Below, piece by piece: positions 1 through 8,549 of a stretch of 64,000 nt of DNA (positions are counted from its first letter, which is position 1; every line of letters begins with the position of its first letter). The stretch is from NCBI RefSeq assembly GCF_900091505.1, contig NZ_LT607409.1, positions 6,386,001-6,450,000 of the forward strand, read 5' to 3'. Made by a program: the position numbers and the translations under genes. The notes beneath the pieces are model-generated. The model was given only the letters and a program-made list of their open reading frames with translations, did no database searches and was not told the origin of the DNA. Source of the DNA: Micromonospora chokoriensis (lineage in GTDB: Bacteria > Actinomycetota > Actinomycetes > Mycobacteriales > Micromonosporaceae).

Positions 1-973
1 TCGCCGCCTCCGGGCCGGGAGCCGTCACCGAGATCACCGCCGCGTCCGGCGCGGAGACGGTCAACCCCGCCGAGCGCAGTCGACCGACCGCCGACGCCAC
101 CCGGTCGGCCAGCTCCACCCGCAGGTCGTCGCCGACCCGGGTCAGCCGCAGCGCGGCGTGCACACCGGCGGCGACCGCCGGGGGCAGGGCCGTGTCGAAG
201 ATGAACGTTCGTCCCGTCTCGACCAGGTGCCGGACGAACTCGGCCGGGCCCGCGACCACGCCACCCGCGCCGCCGAGCGCCTTGGACAGGGTGGCGGTGA
301 CCACCACGTCCGGCTCACCGGCCAGTCCCGCCGCCGCCACCCCGCCGGCGCCGGCCGGACCTGTCACACCCAGCGCGTGCGCGTCGTCGACCAGCAGCAG
401 CGCGCCGTGCCGGCGGGCCACGGCGTGCAGCCGGGTCAGCGGGGCGAGGTCACCGTCGACCGAGAACACCGACTCGGTCACCACCACCGCCGGACGCCCC
501 GGAGCGGCGGCGAGCGCGGCGGCCACCGCGTCCACGTCGGCGTGCGGGGTGACCACCGTCTCCGCACCCGAGATCCGGCAGCCGTCGATCAGGGACGCGT
601 GGTTGTGCGCGTCCGAGACGAGCAGCGTCCGAGGTTGGACGAGCGCCCGCAGCGCACCCAGGTTCGCCAGGTAGCCGGAGGAGAACACGAGTGCCCGGTC
701 GGTGCCCAGCCACTGCGCCAGCTCGGTCTCCAACGCCTCGTGCGCGTCGGTGGACCCCCGCACCAGGCGCGACCCGGTCGCCCCCAGCCCGTACGCCGAC
801 AGCGCCGCCGCGGCTGCGGCGGTGACCTCCGGGTGGGTGGCCAGGCCGAGGTAGTCGTTGCCGGCCAGATCGGTCATCTGATCGGCGGCGGGACGCGGAC
901 GCAGTCGCCGGGTCAGCCCGGCCTTCGCCCGAAGGTCCGCGCGGCGGTCGAGCGCCGCCAGCCAGTCCGCCAC
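1..973 (-). CDS. bioF: 8-amino-7-oxononanoate synthase, 3' end outside the window
   Basis: PLP enzyme that condenses pimeloyl thioester with alanine, the first step of biotin ring assembly in the cytoplasm. Reading the minus strand from a GTG at 973 gives VADWLAALDRRADLR, then the fold-type I landmarks of the alpha-oxoamine synthase family: GNDYLGLATHP, GATGSRLVRGST, the LVDDAHALGV block that contacts the cofactor, and TATLSKALGG, whose lysine should hold PLP. A GAAGGGG stretch lies 4-10 bases upstream of the GTG and supports this start. About 324 codons are present; the C-terminus lies beyond base 1. It is divergent from bioB with a 153-base gap, so the two biotin genes probably share a control region. 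Identification is firm; only the end is missing. Confidence 0.93.
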   Translation of the reverse strand, partial: MADWLAALDRRADLRAKAGLTRRLRPRPAADQMTDLAGNDYLGLATHPEVTAAAAAALSAYGLGATGSRLVRGSTDAHEALETELAQWLGTDRALVFSSGYLANLGALRALVQPRTLLVSDAHNHASLIDGCRISGAETVVTPHADVDAVAAALAAAPGRPAVVVTESVFSVDGDLAPLTRLHAVARRHGALLLVDDAHALGVTGPAGAGGVAAAGLAGEPDVVVTATLSKALGGAGGVVAGPAEFVRHLVETGRTFIFDTALPPAVAAGVHAALRLTRVGDDLRVELADRVASAVGRLRSAGLTVSAPDAAVISVTAPGPEAA

Positions 974-1090
974 GTCACCCCTTCACCGCCGTCCGTGCCG
1001 GTCGCCCCGACATCCGCCGGGCGAAATTACCACCCACCGCCGACGCCCGACGGATCCCACTCGCCCGCAGGTATAGGGGCTGCCAGGTCA

Positions 1091-1119
1091 TTCCGGCCGG
1101 TCGGGCCGCCTTGTAGGGT
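1091..1119 (+). promoter_or_regulatory. Predicted leaderless promoter of bioB
   Basis: TAGGGT at 1114-1119 fits the actinobacterial -10 pattern TANNNT and ends 7 bases before the bioB ATG, which puts the transcription start at or next to the start codon. TTCCGG at 1091-1096 is a weak -35 at 17-base spacing. No ribosome-binding site precedes the ATG, consistent with a leaderless mRNA. Confidence 0.5.
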
Positions 1120-1126
1120 ACGAGCC

Positions 1127-2122
1127 ATGCCAGAGATCCTCGACCAGGCCCGGACCCAGGTCCTCGGTGACGGCGTCGGCCTCGACCAGGCCGGCATCCT
1201 CGCCGTGTTGAACCTGCCCGACGAGCACCTCCCCGCCGCCCTGCAACTCGCGCACGACGTGCGGATGCGCTGGTGCGGTCCGGAGGTCGAGGTCGAGGGG
1301 ATCGTCTCGCTGAAGACCGGCGGCTGCCCGGAGGACTGCCACTTCTGTTCCCAGTCCGGCCTGTTCACCTCCCCGGTGCGCTCGGTGTGGCTGGACATCC
1401 CGTCGCTGGTCGAGGCTGCGAAGCAGACCGCCGCGACCGGGGCGACGGAGTTCTGCATCGTCGCGGCGGTCCGCGGCCCGGACGCCCGGCTCATGAAGCA
1501 GATGCGCGAGGGCGTCGCCGCCATCAGGGCGGCTGTCGACATCCAGGTCGCCGCGTCGCTGGGCATGCTCACCAAGGAGCAGGTCGACGACCTGGTCGAC
1601 ATGGGTGTGCACCGCTACAACCACAACCTGGAGACCTGCCGCTCCTACTTCCCGAACGTGGTCACCACGCACTCCTGGGAGGAGCGCTGGGAGACGCTGC
1701 GGATGGTCCGCGACTCCGGCATGGAGGTGTGCTGCGGCGGGATCCTCGGCCTCGGCGAGACCGTCGAGCAGCGGGCCGAGTTCGCCGCGCAGCTGGCCGA
1801 GCTGAACCCGCACGAGGTGCCGTTGAACTTCCTCAACCCGCGTCCGGGCACCCCGCTCGGTGACCGCCCGGTGGTGGAGGGCAAGGACGCGCTGCGGGCC
1901 ATCGCCGCGTTCCGGCTGGCCATGCCGCGCACCATCCTGCGGTACGCGGGCGGCCGGGAGATCACCCTCGGTGACCTGGGCACCCGTGACGGTCTGCTCG
2001 GTGGCATCAACGCGGTGATCGTCGGCAACTACCTGACCACGTTGGGTCGACCGGCGACCGCCGACCTGGAGTTGTTGGAGGAGCTGAAGATGCCGGTCAA
2101 GGCGCTCTCCGCCACGCTGTGA
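1127..2122 (+). CDS. bioB: Biotin synthase, radical SAM
   Basis: Inserts sulfur into dethiobiotin to form biotin, using SAM, a [4Fe-4S] cluster and a second sacrificial Fe-S cluster. The 331-residue protein carries the radical-SAM triad C67, C71, C74 in GGCPEDCHFCSQS, preceded by VEGIVSLKTG. Further family blocks are TGATEFCIVAAVRGP, GVHRYNHNLET and NFLNPRPGTPLG. The reading frame is open far upstream, but homology begins just after ATG 1127 and a -10-like TAGGGT ends 7 bases before it, so this start is preferred. The 3' end overlaps the next small gene by four bases (GTGA), which implies translational coupling. The pairing with a small Cys-rich partner matches mycobacterial-type BioB. Confidence 0.96.
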   Translation: MPEILDQARTQVLGDGVGLDQAGILAVLNLPDEHLPAALQLAHDVRMRWCGPEVEVEGIVSLKTGGCPEDCHFCSQSGLFTSPVRSVWLDIPSLVEAAKQTAATGATEFCIVAAVRGPDARLMKQMREGVAAIRAAVDIQVAASLGMLTKEQVDDLVDMGVHRYNHNLETCRSYFPNVVTTHSWEERWETLRMVRDSGMEVCCGGILGLGETVEQRAEFAAQLAELNPHEVPLNFLNPRPGTPLGDRPVVEGKDALRAIAAFRLAMPRTILRYAGGREITLGDLGTRDGLLGGINAVIVGNYLTTLGRPATADLELLEELKMPVKALSATL

Positions 2123-2319
2123 CGACGATGACGACGACCGGGCCGTGGTGCGACAGGTGCGGTGAGCCGGCGACGGCCACCGCCCACCCGGCCTGCGCCA
2201 CGGCTCGTCAGTTGGAGCCGCCCCGGTTCTGTCCCCGGTGCCGGCGTCGGATGAAGGTCCAGGTGCTGCCGGTGGGCTGGTCGGCGATCTGCGTCGAGCA
2301 CGGCGACGTGCGGGGCTGA
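2119..2319 (+). CDS. BsaP-like biotin synthase auxiliary protein
   Basis: A 66-residue Cys-rich protein starting at a GTG that overlaps the bioB stop (GTGA). It has two CxxC pairs, C11/C14 and C38/C41, plus C26 and C58, spaced as a small zinc or iron-sulfur domain, ending CVEHGD. Established knowledge: in mycobacteria a small Fe-S protein, BsaP, is encoded immediately after bioB and is needed for BioB turnover. Position, size and Cys pattern support that role here; I infer it regenerates or stabilises the BioB cluster. An ATG four codons in (2128) is an alternative start. The following GNAT gene starts 5 bases after the stop and may be co-transcribed. Confidence 0.72.
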   Translation: MTTMTTTGPWCDRCGEPATATAHPACATARQLEPPRFCPRCRRRMKVQVLPVGWSAICVEHGDVRG

Positions 2320-2324
2320 CGCCG

Positions 2325-2831
2325 ATGCTGCGTGGGCGGGCGGTGACCCTGCGACCGGCGACGGAAGCGGACGTGCGGGCCCTCGCGGCGATCCGGGCCG
2401 AGCCGGAGGTCCGTCGGTGGTGGCGCGGCAGCGACGACCTGACCGGCGCCGTCCGCGCCGACCTCGGCGACGACGACCTGCACGTGTACGCGATCGAGCA
2501 CGACGGCCAGGTGGTCGGCGCGATCCAGTGGTACGCCGAGACCGACCCGGACTACCGCCACGCCAGCCTGGACGTCTTCCTCGACCCGGCGGTACGCGGC
2601 GCCGGTCTGGGTGTGGACGCGATCCGCACCCTGGCCCGGCACCTCATCGACGAGTACGGCCATCACCGTTTCACCATCGACCCGGCGGCGGCGAACAGCG
2701 CCGCGATCCGCGCGTACGCCAAGGTGGGTTTCCGTCCGGTGGGGGTGCTGCGCCGCTACGAGCGCGGCGAGGACGGGCGGTGGCACGACGGTCTGCTGAT
2801 GGATCTGCTCGCCGACGACCTGGTGGAGTGA
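2325..2831 (+). CDS. GNAT acetyltransferase, AAC(6')/RimJ-like
   Basis: A 168-residue GNAT protein. N-terminal LRPATEADVRALAAI is the usual first helix, GQVVGAIQWY the core strand, LDPAVRGAGLGVDAI the acetyl-CoA pyrophosphate loop (R-G-x-G-L-G), and NSAAIRAYAKVGFRPVG the C-terminal motif. The overall pattern is that of actinomycete AAC(6')-like and RimJ/RimL-like enzymes; the substrate may be an aminoglycoside, a protein N-terminus or a small amine and cannot be read from sequence. ATG 2325 is chosen because the family begins with a short strand right before LRPAT; an upstream in-frame ATG at 2238 would overlap the BsaP-like gene and adds an Arg-rich stretch without homology. It lies 5 bases after the BsaP-like stop. 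Confidence 0.82.
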   Translation: MLRGRAVTLRPATEADVRALAAIRAEPEVRRWWRGSDDLTGAVRADLGDDDLHVYAIEHDGQVVGAIQWYAETDPDYRHASLDVFLDPAVRGAGLGVDAIRTLARHLIDEYGHHRFTIDPAAANSAAIRAYAKVGFRPVGVLRRYERGEDGRWHDGLLMDLLADDLVE

Positions 2832-2924
2832 GCGGGCGGCGCACCCGTGTCGGCGCGCCCGCCCCGGCAGATGCGAGCCGCACTGCTGTTCGCTACATAT
2901 ACCCCATAACACCCAAAGCGGACT

Positions 2925-2930
2925 TATCGT
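2925..2930 (+). promoter_or_regulatory. -10 element of the acyltransferase gene
   Basis: TATCGT, 6 bases before GTG 2937, in a locally AT-rich patch (2890-2930) that stands out from the flanking DNA. The spacing predicts transcription starting at the GTG and settles the choice between GTG 2937 and GTG 2943. No convincing -35 hexamer is seen. Confidence 0.5.
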
Positions 2931-2936
2931 GCCCTA

Positions 2937-5090
2937 GTGGGCGTGGACACCAGAGCAGCAGACCGGAGCGCCGGCCCAGTCCTCGCGGGCCGGTTCCGCG
3001 GCGACATCGAAGGGCTGCGTGGGCTTGCGCTCGCCCTGGTGCTGGTCGGGCACGCGGGCGTCGCCGCCCTCCCGGCCGCCTTCGTGGCCGTCGACGTCTT
3101 CTTCGTGATCTCCGGCTTCCTGATCACCGGCCTCCTCGTCGACGAGATCCGCCGGACCGGCCGCGTCCGCATCGTCGACTTCTACGTCCGCCGCGCCAAG
3201 CGGTTGCTGCCGGCCGCCAGCGTCGTCCTCGTGGCGAGCCTCCTGCTCACCTACCTGTTCCTGCCCCCGATCCGCTGGTCCGAGACGGCACGGGACGCCC
3301 TGGCCAGTGCCGCCTACGCGATGAACTGGCGTCTCGTCGAGCAGTCGACCGACTACCTGCGGTCCGAGGAGGCTCCCAGCATCCTCCAGCACTACTGGTC
3401 GCTCGCCGTGGAGGAGCAGTTCTACCTGGTCTGGCCGCTGCTGCTGCTCGCCGTCGCCCGATACGTCACGCGCCGCACCTCAGCGCGTACCGGCACGCGG
3501 CGACCTCTCCCGCGTAGCCGCCCGGGCCGTCACCGCCGACCGTTCCTCGGCGACCGGACGGCCCCGTGGCTGCTCGCCGCCTTCGCGGTGGTCGGCGTCC
3601 CGTCGCTGGCGTGGTCGATCCACCTGAGCCAGAGCGAACCCGCCCGGGCGTACCTCGTCACCACCACCCGCATGTGGGAACTGGCGTTGGGTGGTGCGCT
3701 GGCGATCCTGAGTGGGCACCTGACCCGTCTGCCGCGTTCCGCTGCGATCACGCTGGGCTGGGCCGGTATGGCCACCGTAGCCCTCGCCGCGATGCTGATC
3801 CGACCGGAGACGGCTGCCTACCCCGGGCACCTGGCGTTGCTGCCCACGCTCGGCGCTGTCGCGATCATCGCGGCCGGGCCCAGCGCCGGACGACACGGGC
3901 CGGCCCTCCTGCTCAACCGGCGGCCGACGCGTGCGGTCGGGGCGGTGTCGTACTCGTGGTACCTGTGGCACTGGCCACTGCTGGTGGTGGCGGAAGCGCG
4001 GTGGGGCCCACTGGGCACCACCGCCGGACTCGCGATGATCCTCTGCTCGGCGGTGCCGGCCGTGCTGACGTACCACCTGGTGGAGAACCCGTTCCGGTAC
4101 GCACGGATCTCCAGAGCCCGGGTGCTGCGCATGGGACTGGTCGCCACCGGCATGACGGTCATCGCGGGAATCGGACTGCACCTGGCGGTCCGGCCACCCC
4201 CGTCCCCCGGCCCCGCCGAACTCGCCGGCGCCGTCCCGGGAGCGCCACCCGGGGACGGCCGGACCGGCGCGCCGGTGGACCGGTTCGCCCGCATCACACC
4301 CGATCCCCTGGGCGCCCGGGACGACCTGCCCGACGTCTACCGCGACGACTGCGTCACGCAGGCGCAGGACGCCAGCCTGCGCAGCTGCACCTACGGTGAC
4401 CGGGACTCGGCGGTCGAGGTGGCGGTGGCCGGCGACTCACACGCGGCGCACTGGGTGCCCGCTCTCCAGGCCATCGCGACGGAGCGCGGGTGGCGACTGG
4501 TCACCTACATCAAGACCACGTGCTCCTTCCTGAAAGCGCCGATCACCGTCGCCGGGCGGTCGGACCCGAGCTGCACGGAGTGGAACAGCAGGTTACGCAG
4601 GGCCCTGACCGGCGAGCGGCGGCCCCGGCTGCTCATCGTCTCCAGCGTGACCCAGATCCCGTTGGTGGACGGCAGCACGCCACCGCCGGGCTCGGCGACC
4701 GCGGACGCGCAGACGGTGGCGTTGTCGGAGACCTGGTCCGAGGTGACCGCCGCCGGCCTGCCACTGGTGGTCATCCGGGACACCCCGTCGTTCACCGTGG
4801 ACATGGCCGAGTGCGTGTCGGCCCATCGCGAACGGCTCACCGCCTGTGCGCAGCCCCGGGAGCGCGCGCTCGCCTGGGGCGTACCGCAGGAGCGCGCCGC
4901 AGCCGCGGTGCCCGACGCCCGCCTGGCCGACCTCAACGCGGTCATCTGCCCGACCGAACGGTGCCCCGCCGTCATCGGCGGTCTGCTCGTCTACCGCGAC
5001 GCGCACCACCTGACCGCCACGTACGCCCGCAGCCTCGCCCCACAACTGCACGAGCGGTTGCGTCAGCTCGTGTCACCACGGCTGCCGTGA
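2937..5090 (+). CDS. Membrane O-acyltransferase (acyltransferase 3) fused to SGNH domain
   Basis: A 717-residue OafA/YrhL-type protein that likely O-acetylates a cell-surface polysaccharide or lipid. Residues about 20-400 hold some ten hydrophobic segments with the family signatures GLRGLALALVLVGHAG (catalytic His), VDVFFVISGFLITGLL, DFYVRRAKRLLPA and HYWSLAVEEQFYLVWPLL. After a Pro-rich linker comes an extracytoplasmic SGNH domain: the Ser block is AVAGDSHAAHW and the Asp-His block is YRDAHHLTATY near the end. Length matches the two-domain form. It stands alone, followed by a strong palindromic terminator. The acceptor is unknown; no polysaccharide cluster is adjacent. Confidence 0.88.
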   Translation: MGVDTRAADRSAGPVLAGRFRGDIEGLRGLALALVLVGHAGVAALPAAFVAVDVFFVISGFLITGLLVDEIRRTGRVRIVDFYVRRAKRLLPAASVVLVASLLLTYLFLPPIRWSETARDALASAAYAMNWRLVEQSTDYLRSEEAPSILQHYWSLAVEEQFYLVWPLLLLAVARYVTRRTSARTGTRRPLPRSRPGRHRRPFLGDRTAPWLLAAFAVVGVPSLAWSIHLSQSEPARAYLVTTTRMWELALGGALAILSGHLTRLPRSAAITLGWAGMATVALAAMLIRPETAAYPGHLALLPTLGAVAIIAAGPSAGRHGPALLLNRRPTRAVGAVSYSWYLWHWPLLVVAEARWGPLGTTAGLAMILCSAVPAVLTYHLVENPFRYARISRARVLRMGLVATGMTVIAGIGLHLAVRPPPSPGPAELAGAVPGAPPGDGRTGAPVDRFARITPDPLGARDDLPDVYRDDCVTQAQDASLRSCTYGDRDSAVEVAVAGDSHAAHWVPALQAIATERGWRLVTYIKTTCSFLKAPITVAGRSDPSCTEWNSRLRRALTGERRPRLLIVSSVTQIPLVDGSTPPPGSATADAQTVALSETWSEVTAAGLPLVVIRDTPSFTVDMAECVSAHRERLTACAQPRERALAWGVPQERAAAAVPDARLADLNAVICPTERCPAVIGGLLVYRDAHHLTATYARSLAPQLHERLRQLVSPRLP

Positions 5091-5245
5091 CCAGCCGAAG
5101 CCGTGTGCGGGCGGGTTACCCGTCCCAGCACAGGTGCCCCACCCAGCCGCACCCGGTGGGCCGTGCCGTGCCCGACGGTCAGCAACTCCCCCACAGGTGT
5201 GACTGTGCCCGCGATACCGGGAGGTTATCCCGATCACCGGTGAGA

Positions 5246-5288
5246 TCGTGGACAGTTGCCGTCCGCGCGGGACGGCAACTGTCCACGA
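5246..5288. terminator. Bidirectional terminator, 19-bp perfect stem
   Basis: Bases 5246-5264 and 5270-5288 are perfect inverted repeats around a 5-base loop, between two convergent genes. There is no T-tract, so it resembles other long-stem terminators of high-GC actinomycetes. The arm core is GTGGACAGTTGCCGTCC. Confidence 0.75.
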
Positions 5289-5306
5289 CCTCGTGGAACC
5301 GGTGGC

Positions 5307-8204
5307 TCAGACGACGGCGCAGGTGGTGTTGTTCACCGTGAAGGCCGTCGGCTTCGGGTTGGTGCCGCTGTGCGCGCCGTTGAAGCCGAAGCTCACCGAC
5401 GCTCCGGGGGCGAGCGTGCCGTTGTAGGACAGGTTCGTGGCGGTGACCGCCGCGCCGCTCTGACTGACCGCCGCCGACCAGCCCTGACTGACGGTCTGCC
5501 CGCCGGTGAAGCTGAACCGCAGGGTCCAGCCGTTGATCGCCGTCGTGCCGGTGTTGGTGATCGTCACGTTGGCGGTGAAGCCGGTGTTCCAGTCGGTCGT
5601 GGCGTACCCCACCGAGCAGGTGCCCCCGACGGGCGGGGCCGCGGTGGTCACCGCGACCGGCGCGGACGCCGCGGAGGTGTTGCCGGCCGCGTCCACGGCC
5701 ACCACGTAGAACTGGTACGCCGTGGAGGCGGTCAGCCCGGACACCGCCTGGGTGGTGCCGGTCGGTGAGCCGACCAGCACGTCGGTGGCGCCGGCCTCCC
5801 GGTAGACCCGGTAGCCGGTGACGCCCACGTTGTCGGTCGACGGGGTCCAGGCCAGGGTGAGCCCGGTGGCGGTGACCGCCGACGCGACCGGCGTACCGGG
5901 GGTGCTCGGCGCGGTGGTGTCGGTGGAGCCGGTCGGCGGTGTGGTCACGGTGAGCTTCGGTGAGGCCGCCGACGTGTTGCCGGCGCCGTCGCGGGCCACG
6001 ACGGTGAACTCGTACGACGTCGCCGGCAGCAGCGTCGTGATGGTCACCGTCGTGCCGGTGACCGGCCGGACCACCACCGTGTCGCTGTTGACCTGGACCT
6101 CGCGGACGTCGTAGCCGGCCAGGCCACTGCCACCGGTGTCGGTGGACGCCGACCAGGTCAGCGTGACCGAGCGGGACGCGAGGTTGGACGCCACCGGGGT
6201 GCCCGGGACGCTCGGCGCGGTGGTGTCCGGCACCACCGGACCCGGCTCCTCACCCCAGACGCGGGTGGTGCCGGAGTACAGCGGGACCTTCCGGTTCGGC
6301 CCTGCGGTGGCCTGGTACGACGGGTCGTTCGTCGGGTCCCAGGTGCCGCCCTCCGGCACGCCGACCTTGAACTGCACCTCCATCCGGTGCTGCGACTGAC
6401 CGGCCGGGGCGATGGTGTACCCGGTGCAGTCCACCTCGACATACCAGATGTCACCGCTGTACTGCTTGGCGGTGGTCGGGGACGGGCAGCCCTGGGTGTA
6501 GCCGGCGGTGACCTGCACCGGGCCGGTGCCGTCGGGCCGGAAGTAGTACCGGAACTTCCCGTCGGTCAGCGCCCGGGCCGGGAACGCGGACTTGTTGTAG
6601 ACCATCACCTTGAGCCCGGTGGCCCGCGGCTCGGCCTGCGCCACAGTGGTCTCCACGGTCAGCTCGTCGATGTCCGGCGTCTCGGCGACGGGGAAGTTCG
6701 CCAGCGGCGTGCCCCCGTACTCGGAGGTCAGTCGGACCAGCGCGGAGGTGAAGCCGGCGTTGTAGTCGGTGGCGACCTCGTTCATCACGTAGTCCGACCG
6801 GCTGTCGCTGTACGCGTCGTTGGGCGACGACGGGCCACCGACCAGCGCTCCGTAGAGGGTGTGCCGGGTCTCCACGGGCACGGTCTGGCTGTCCCACCAG
6901 GAGCCGTGCGCGGTGCGGTGGTGCGGGTTCTTCGGTGGGTTGGCCCCGAACCCGATCACGTAGCTGGAGTTGCGCGGGTTGTCGCCCAGCGCGTAGTTGA
7001 TCTGCCGGACGGCGAAGTCGTGGTAGCGCGCCTTGCGGGTGGCGTCGGTGGTCTTGTCGCTGTAGACCAGCGCGGCGAACGAGGTGTTGGCGGCGTAGCG
7101 CAGCGCGCCCCAGGAGTCGAGCACCGCCATCCCACCGGGCGAGTACGGAACCCGCTGCCCGTTCACGCCGACGGTCCAGTAGTCCAGCCACCGGTTGGCG
7201 TCGTCGACGTACTTCTGCTTGCCGGTCAGGTTGGCCAGCAGCACGTACGCGCCGAACTGCTTGTTGTCCCAGGCGATCGTCCACTTGTAGGAGCGGGTGG
7301 TGGTCTGGTTCTCGGTGCCGAGCTTGTCGTACTCGCTCTCGGCCTTGGCCAGGTAGCTGGCCTCGCCGGTGGCCCGGTGCAGCCAGATCGCGGCCCACAC
7401 CAGCTCGTCCTGCCAGCCGCTCCACGAGCGGTAGAAGCTCGTCGCGTCGGTGATGCACTCGTGGTAGGACTTCCGCACCGTGTCGGCGAACGTGTAGAGC
7501 TGTTTGGCGTGGGTGAGCAGCTTGTCCGCGTAGGTCGCGTCGGTGGGTCGGAACACCATCGACGAGGCGGCCATCGCCGCCGCCGTCTCACCCGCCAGGT
7601 CCGCGCCGCCACAGCTCGCATCGATCTTGTACGCGGGCCGCGCCATCGGCATCACCTCGGCCGGACCCCACCACTTGTGGTCGTCGTCGCCCTTGCCGAC
7701 CTGCCCGTAGAGGACGTTGGCCGACGGGTGCGCCTTGATGAAGTAGTCGTTGACGAACCGCAGGTTGTTGAGCAGGTGCGGCAGTTGCCCGGAGGAGGCG
7801 TAGCCGCTGCGGTACTCCACCGCGCCCCAGGCGAGCATTGTCGCGCTGAACGCCATCGGGAAGCCGAACTTGACGTGGTCGCCGGCGTCGTACCAGCCGC
7901 CGGTGAGATCCAGGCCCGCCCCGGCGCCGTCGGTGAGCGCGCTGTCGCCGCGCCAGGAGACCCGGTTCCAGTCCGGCAACCGGCCGGACTGCTGCGCCTC
8001 GTAGAAGAGCAGCGACTTCTGCAACGCCTCCGCGTAGTTGTAGGTCGCGGGTGCGGCCGCGGCCGGCGACGACGTCGGCCCGGTGACCACGAGGGACAGA
8101 CCGGTGAGAAGGGCCACCCCGGCGGCCAGCAGCCGCCGTGGCCAGGGCTGGTCTCGCACCGGCTGCGCAGCAGACCGCCGGCGGATCCGTTCCGGGTAGG
8201 ACAT
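5307..8204 (-). CDS. Secreted GH9 endoglucanase with CBM3, two Fn3 and CBM2
   Basis: A 965-residue secreted cellulase. Residues 1-51 are a signal peptide with a long basic n-region ending ...SSPAAAA. GH9 catalytic domain (about 55-490): YDAGDHVKFGFP carries the catalytic aspartates (106-110), NPHHRTAHGS the conserved His, and MNEVATDYNAG the catalytic acid near E476. Next come a family 3 CBM (about 510-650), two Fn3 repeats each opening with DTTAPS, and a C-terminal CBM2 (about 860-965) ending NNTTCAVV. GH9 followed directly by a CBM3 is the layout of processive endoglucanases such as Thermobifida Cel9A. ATG 8204 has an AGGAG six bases upstream; longer frames only add a Pro/Arg-rich tail. A CebR-type operator at 8310-8323 ties it to the cellobiose operon. 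Confidence 0.95.
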   Translation of the reverse strand: MSYPERIRRRSAAQPVRDQPWPRRLLAAGVALLTGLSLVVTGPTSSPAAAAPATYNYAEALQKSLLFYEAQQSGRLPDWNRVSWRGDSALTDGAGAGLDLTGGWYDAGDHVKFGFPMAFSATMLAWGAVEYRSGYASSGQLPHLLNNLRFVNDYFIKAHPSANVLYGQVGKGDDDHKWWGPAEVMPMARPAYKIDASCGGADLAGETAAAMAASSMVFRPTDATYADKLLTHAKQLYTFADTVRKSYHECITDATSFYRSWSGWQDELVWAAIWLHRATGEASYLAKAESEYDKLGTENQTTTRSYKWTIAWDNKQFGAYVLLANLTGKQKYVDDANRWLDYWTVGVNGQRVPYSPGGMAVLDSWGALRYAANTSFAALVYSDKTTDATRKARYHDFAVRQINYALGDNPRNSSYVIGFGANPPKNPHHRTAHGSWWDSQTVPVETRHTLYGALVGGPSSPNDAYSDSRSDYVMNEVATDYNAGFTSALVRLTSEYGGTPLANFPVAETPDIDELTVETTVAQAEPRATGLKVMVYNKSAFPARALTDGKFRYYFRPDGTGPVQVTAGYTQGCPSPTTAKQYSGDIWYVEVDCTGYTIAPAGQSQHRMEVQFKVGVPEGGTWDPTNDPSYQATAGPNRKVPLYSGTTRVWGEEPGPVVPDTTAPSVPGTPVASNLASRSVTLTWSASTDTGGSGLAGYDVREVQVNSDTVVVRPVTGTTVTITTLLPATSYEFTVVARDGAGNTSAASPKLTVTTPPTGSTDTTAPSTPGTPVASAVTATGLTLAWTPSTDNVGVTGYRVYREAGATDVLVGSPTGTTQAVSGLTASTAYQFYVVAVDAAGNTSAASAPVAVTTAAPPVGGTCSVGYATTDWNTGFTANVTITNTGTTAINGWTLRFSFTGGQTVSQGWSAAVSQSGAAVTATNLSYNGTLAPGASVSFGFNGAHSGTNPKPTAFTVNNTTCAVV

Positions 8205-8309
8205 CGCGGACTCCTGTCGGTGGCGCCGCCGGGCAGCCCGACCGAGGCGGGACGGCTTCGGGTTGCTTCGGGTGCCCGGCGGCGGTGGTGGTGGAGCCGG
8301 GACGCGCCT

Positions 8310-8337
8310 CGGGAGCGCTCCCACAGATGAGCGTCAA
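8310..8337 (-). promoter_or_regulatory. CebR operator and promoter of the GH9 gene
   Basis: Bases 8310-8323 read CGGGAGCGCTCCCA, 13 of 14 matches to the Streptomyces CebR box TGGGAGCGCTCCCA. On the minus strand a TTGACG -35 (8337-8332) lies just upstream, so the operator fills the spacer/-10 zone, where a repressor would block polymerase. It is 106 bases before the GH9 start codon. Confidence 0.8.
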
Positions 8338-8462
8338 TCTAGCTGTCGGCTGACGCGTTGGGAAGAGCCAGCAGGTGGACCAGCCCACCCCCACGGTTCA
8401 CGAGGCGGTCTCAGACTCCCCCAGGCACCCGGGCCGGCGACCCCAGAAAAGGGGACACACCG

Positions 8463-8540
8463 TTGCCGACCTGCTACTTCGCGCGAGACAGTACGACCAT
8501 CAGCGGTGCCATCGACGCCGCCGTTCCCGGTCGACCCTGA
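8463..8540 (+). CDS. Possible 25-residue peptide upstream of the aldehyde dehydrogenase
   Basis: A short frame starting at TTG 8463 with GGGGAC 8-13 bases upstream: LPTCYFARDSTTISGAI followed by DAAVPGRP and TGA. The stop sits inside the ribosome-binding site of the next gene (TGAGGAGAAGCG, then ATG 8550), a layout that allows coupling. About two thirds of third positions are G or C, lower than for the long genes here. No family recognised. It could be a leader peptide, a small protein or chance; low confidence. Confidence 0.25.
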   Translation: MPTCYFARDSTTISGAIDAAVPGRP

Positions 8541-8549
8541 GGAGAAGCG

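Noticed and set aside
158..1126. Upstream extension of the bioB frame on the plus strand
   Set aside because: It runs antisense through bioF, is Arg/Gly/Gln-rich and has no homology; bioB begins at 1127.
6387..8330. 647-codon open frame on the plus strand opposite the GH9 gene
   Set aside because: Composition artefact of high-GC DNA; rich in Val, Gly, Arg and His, with no motif, while the opposite strand has all GH9 signatures.
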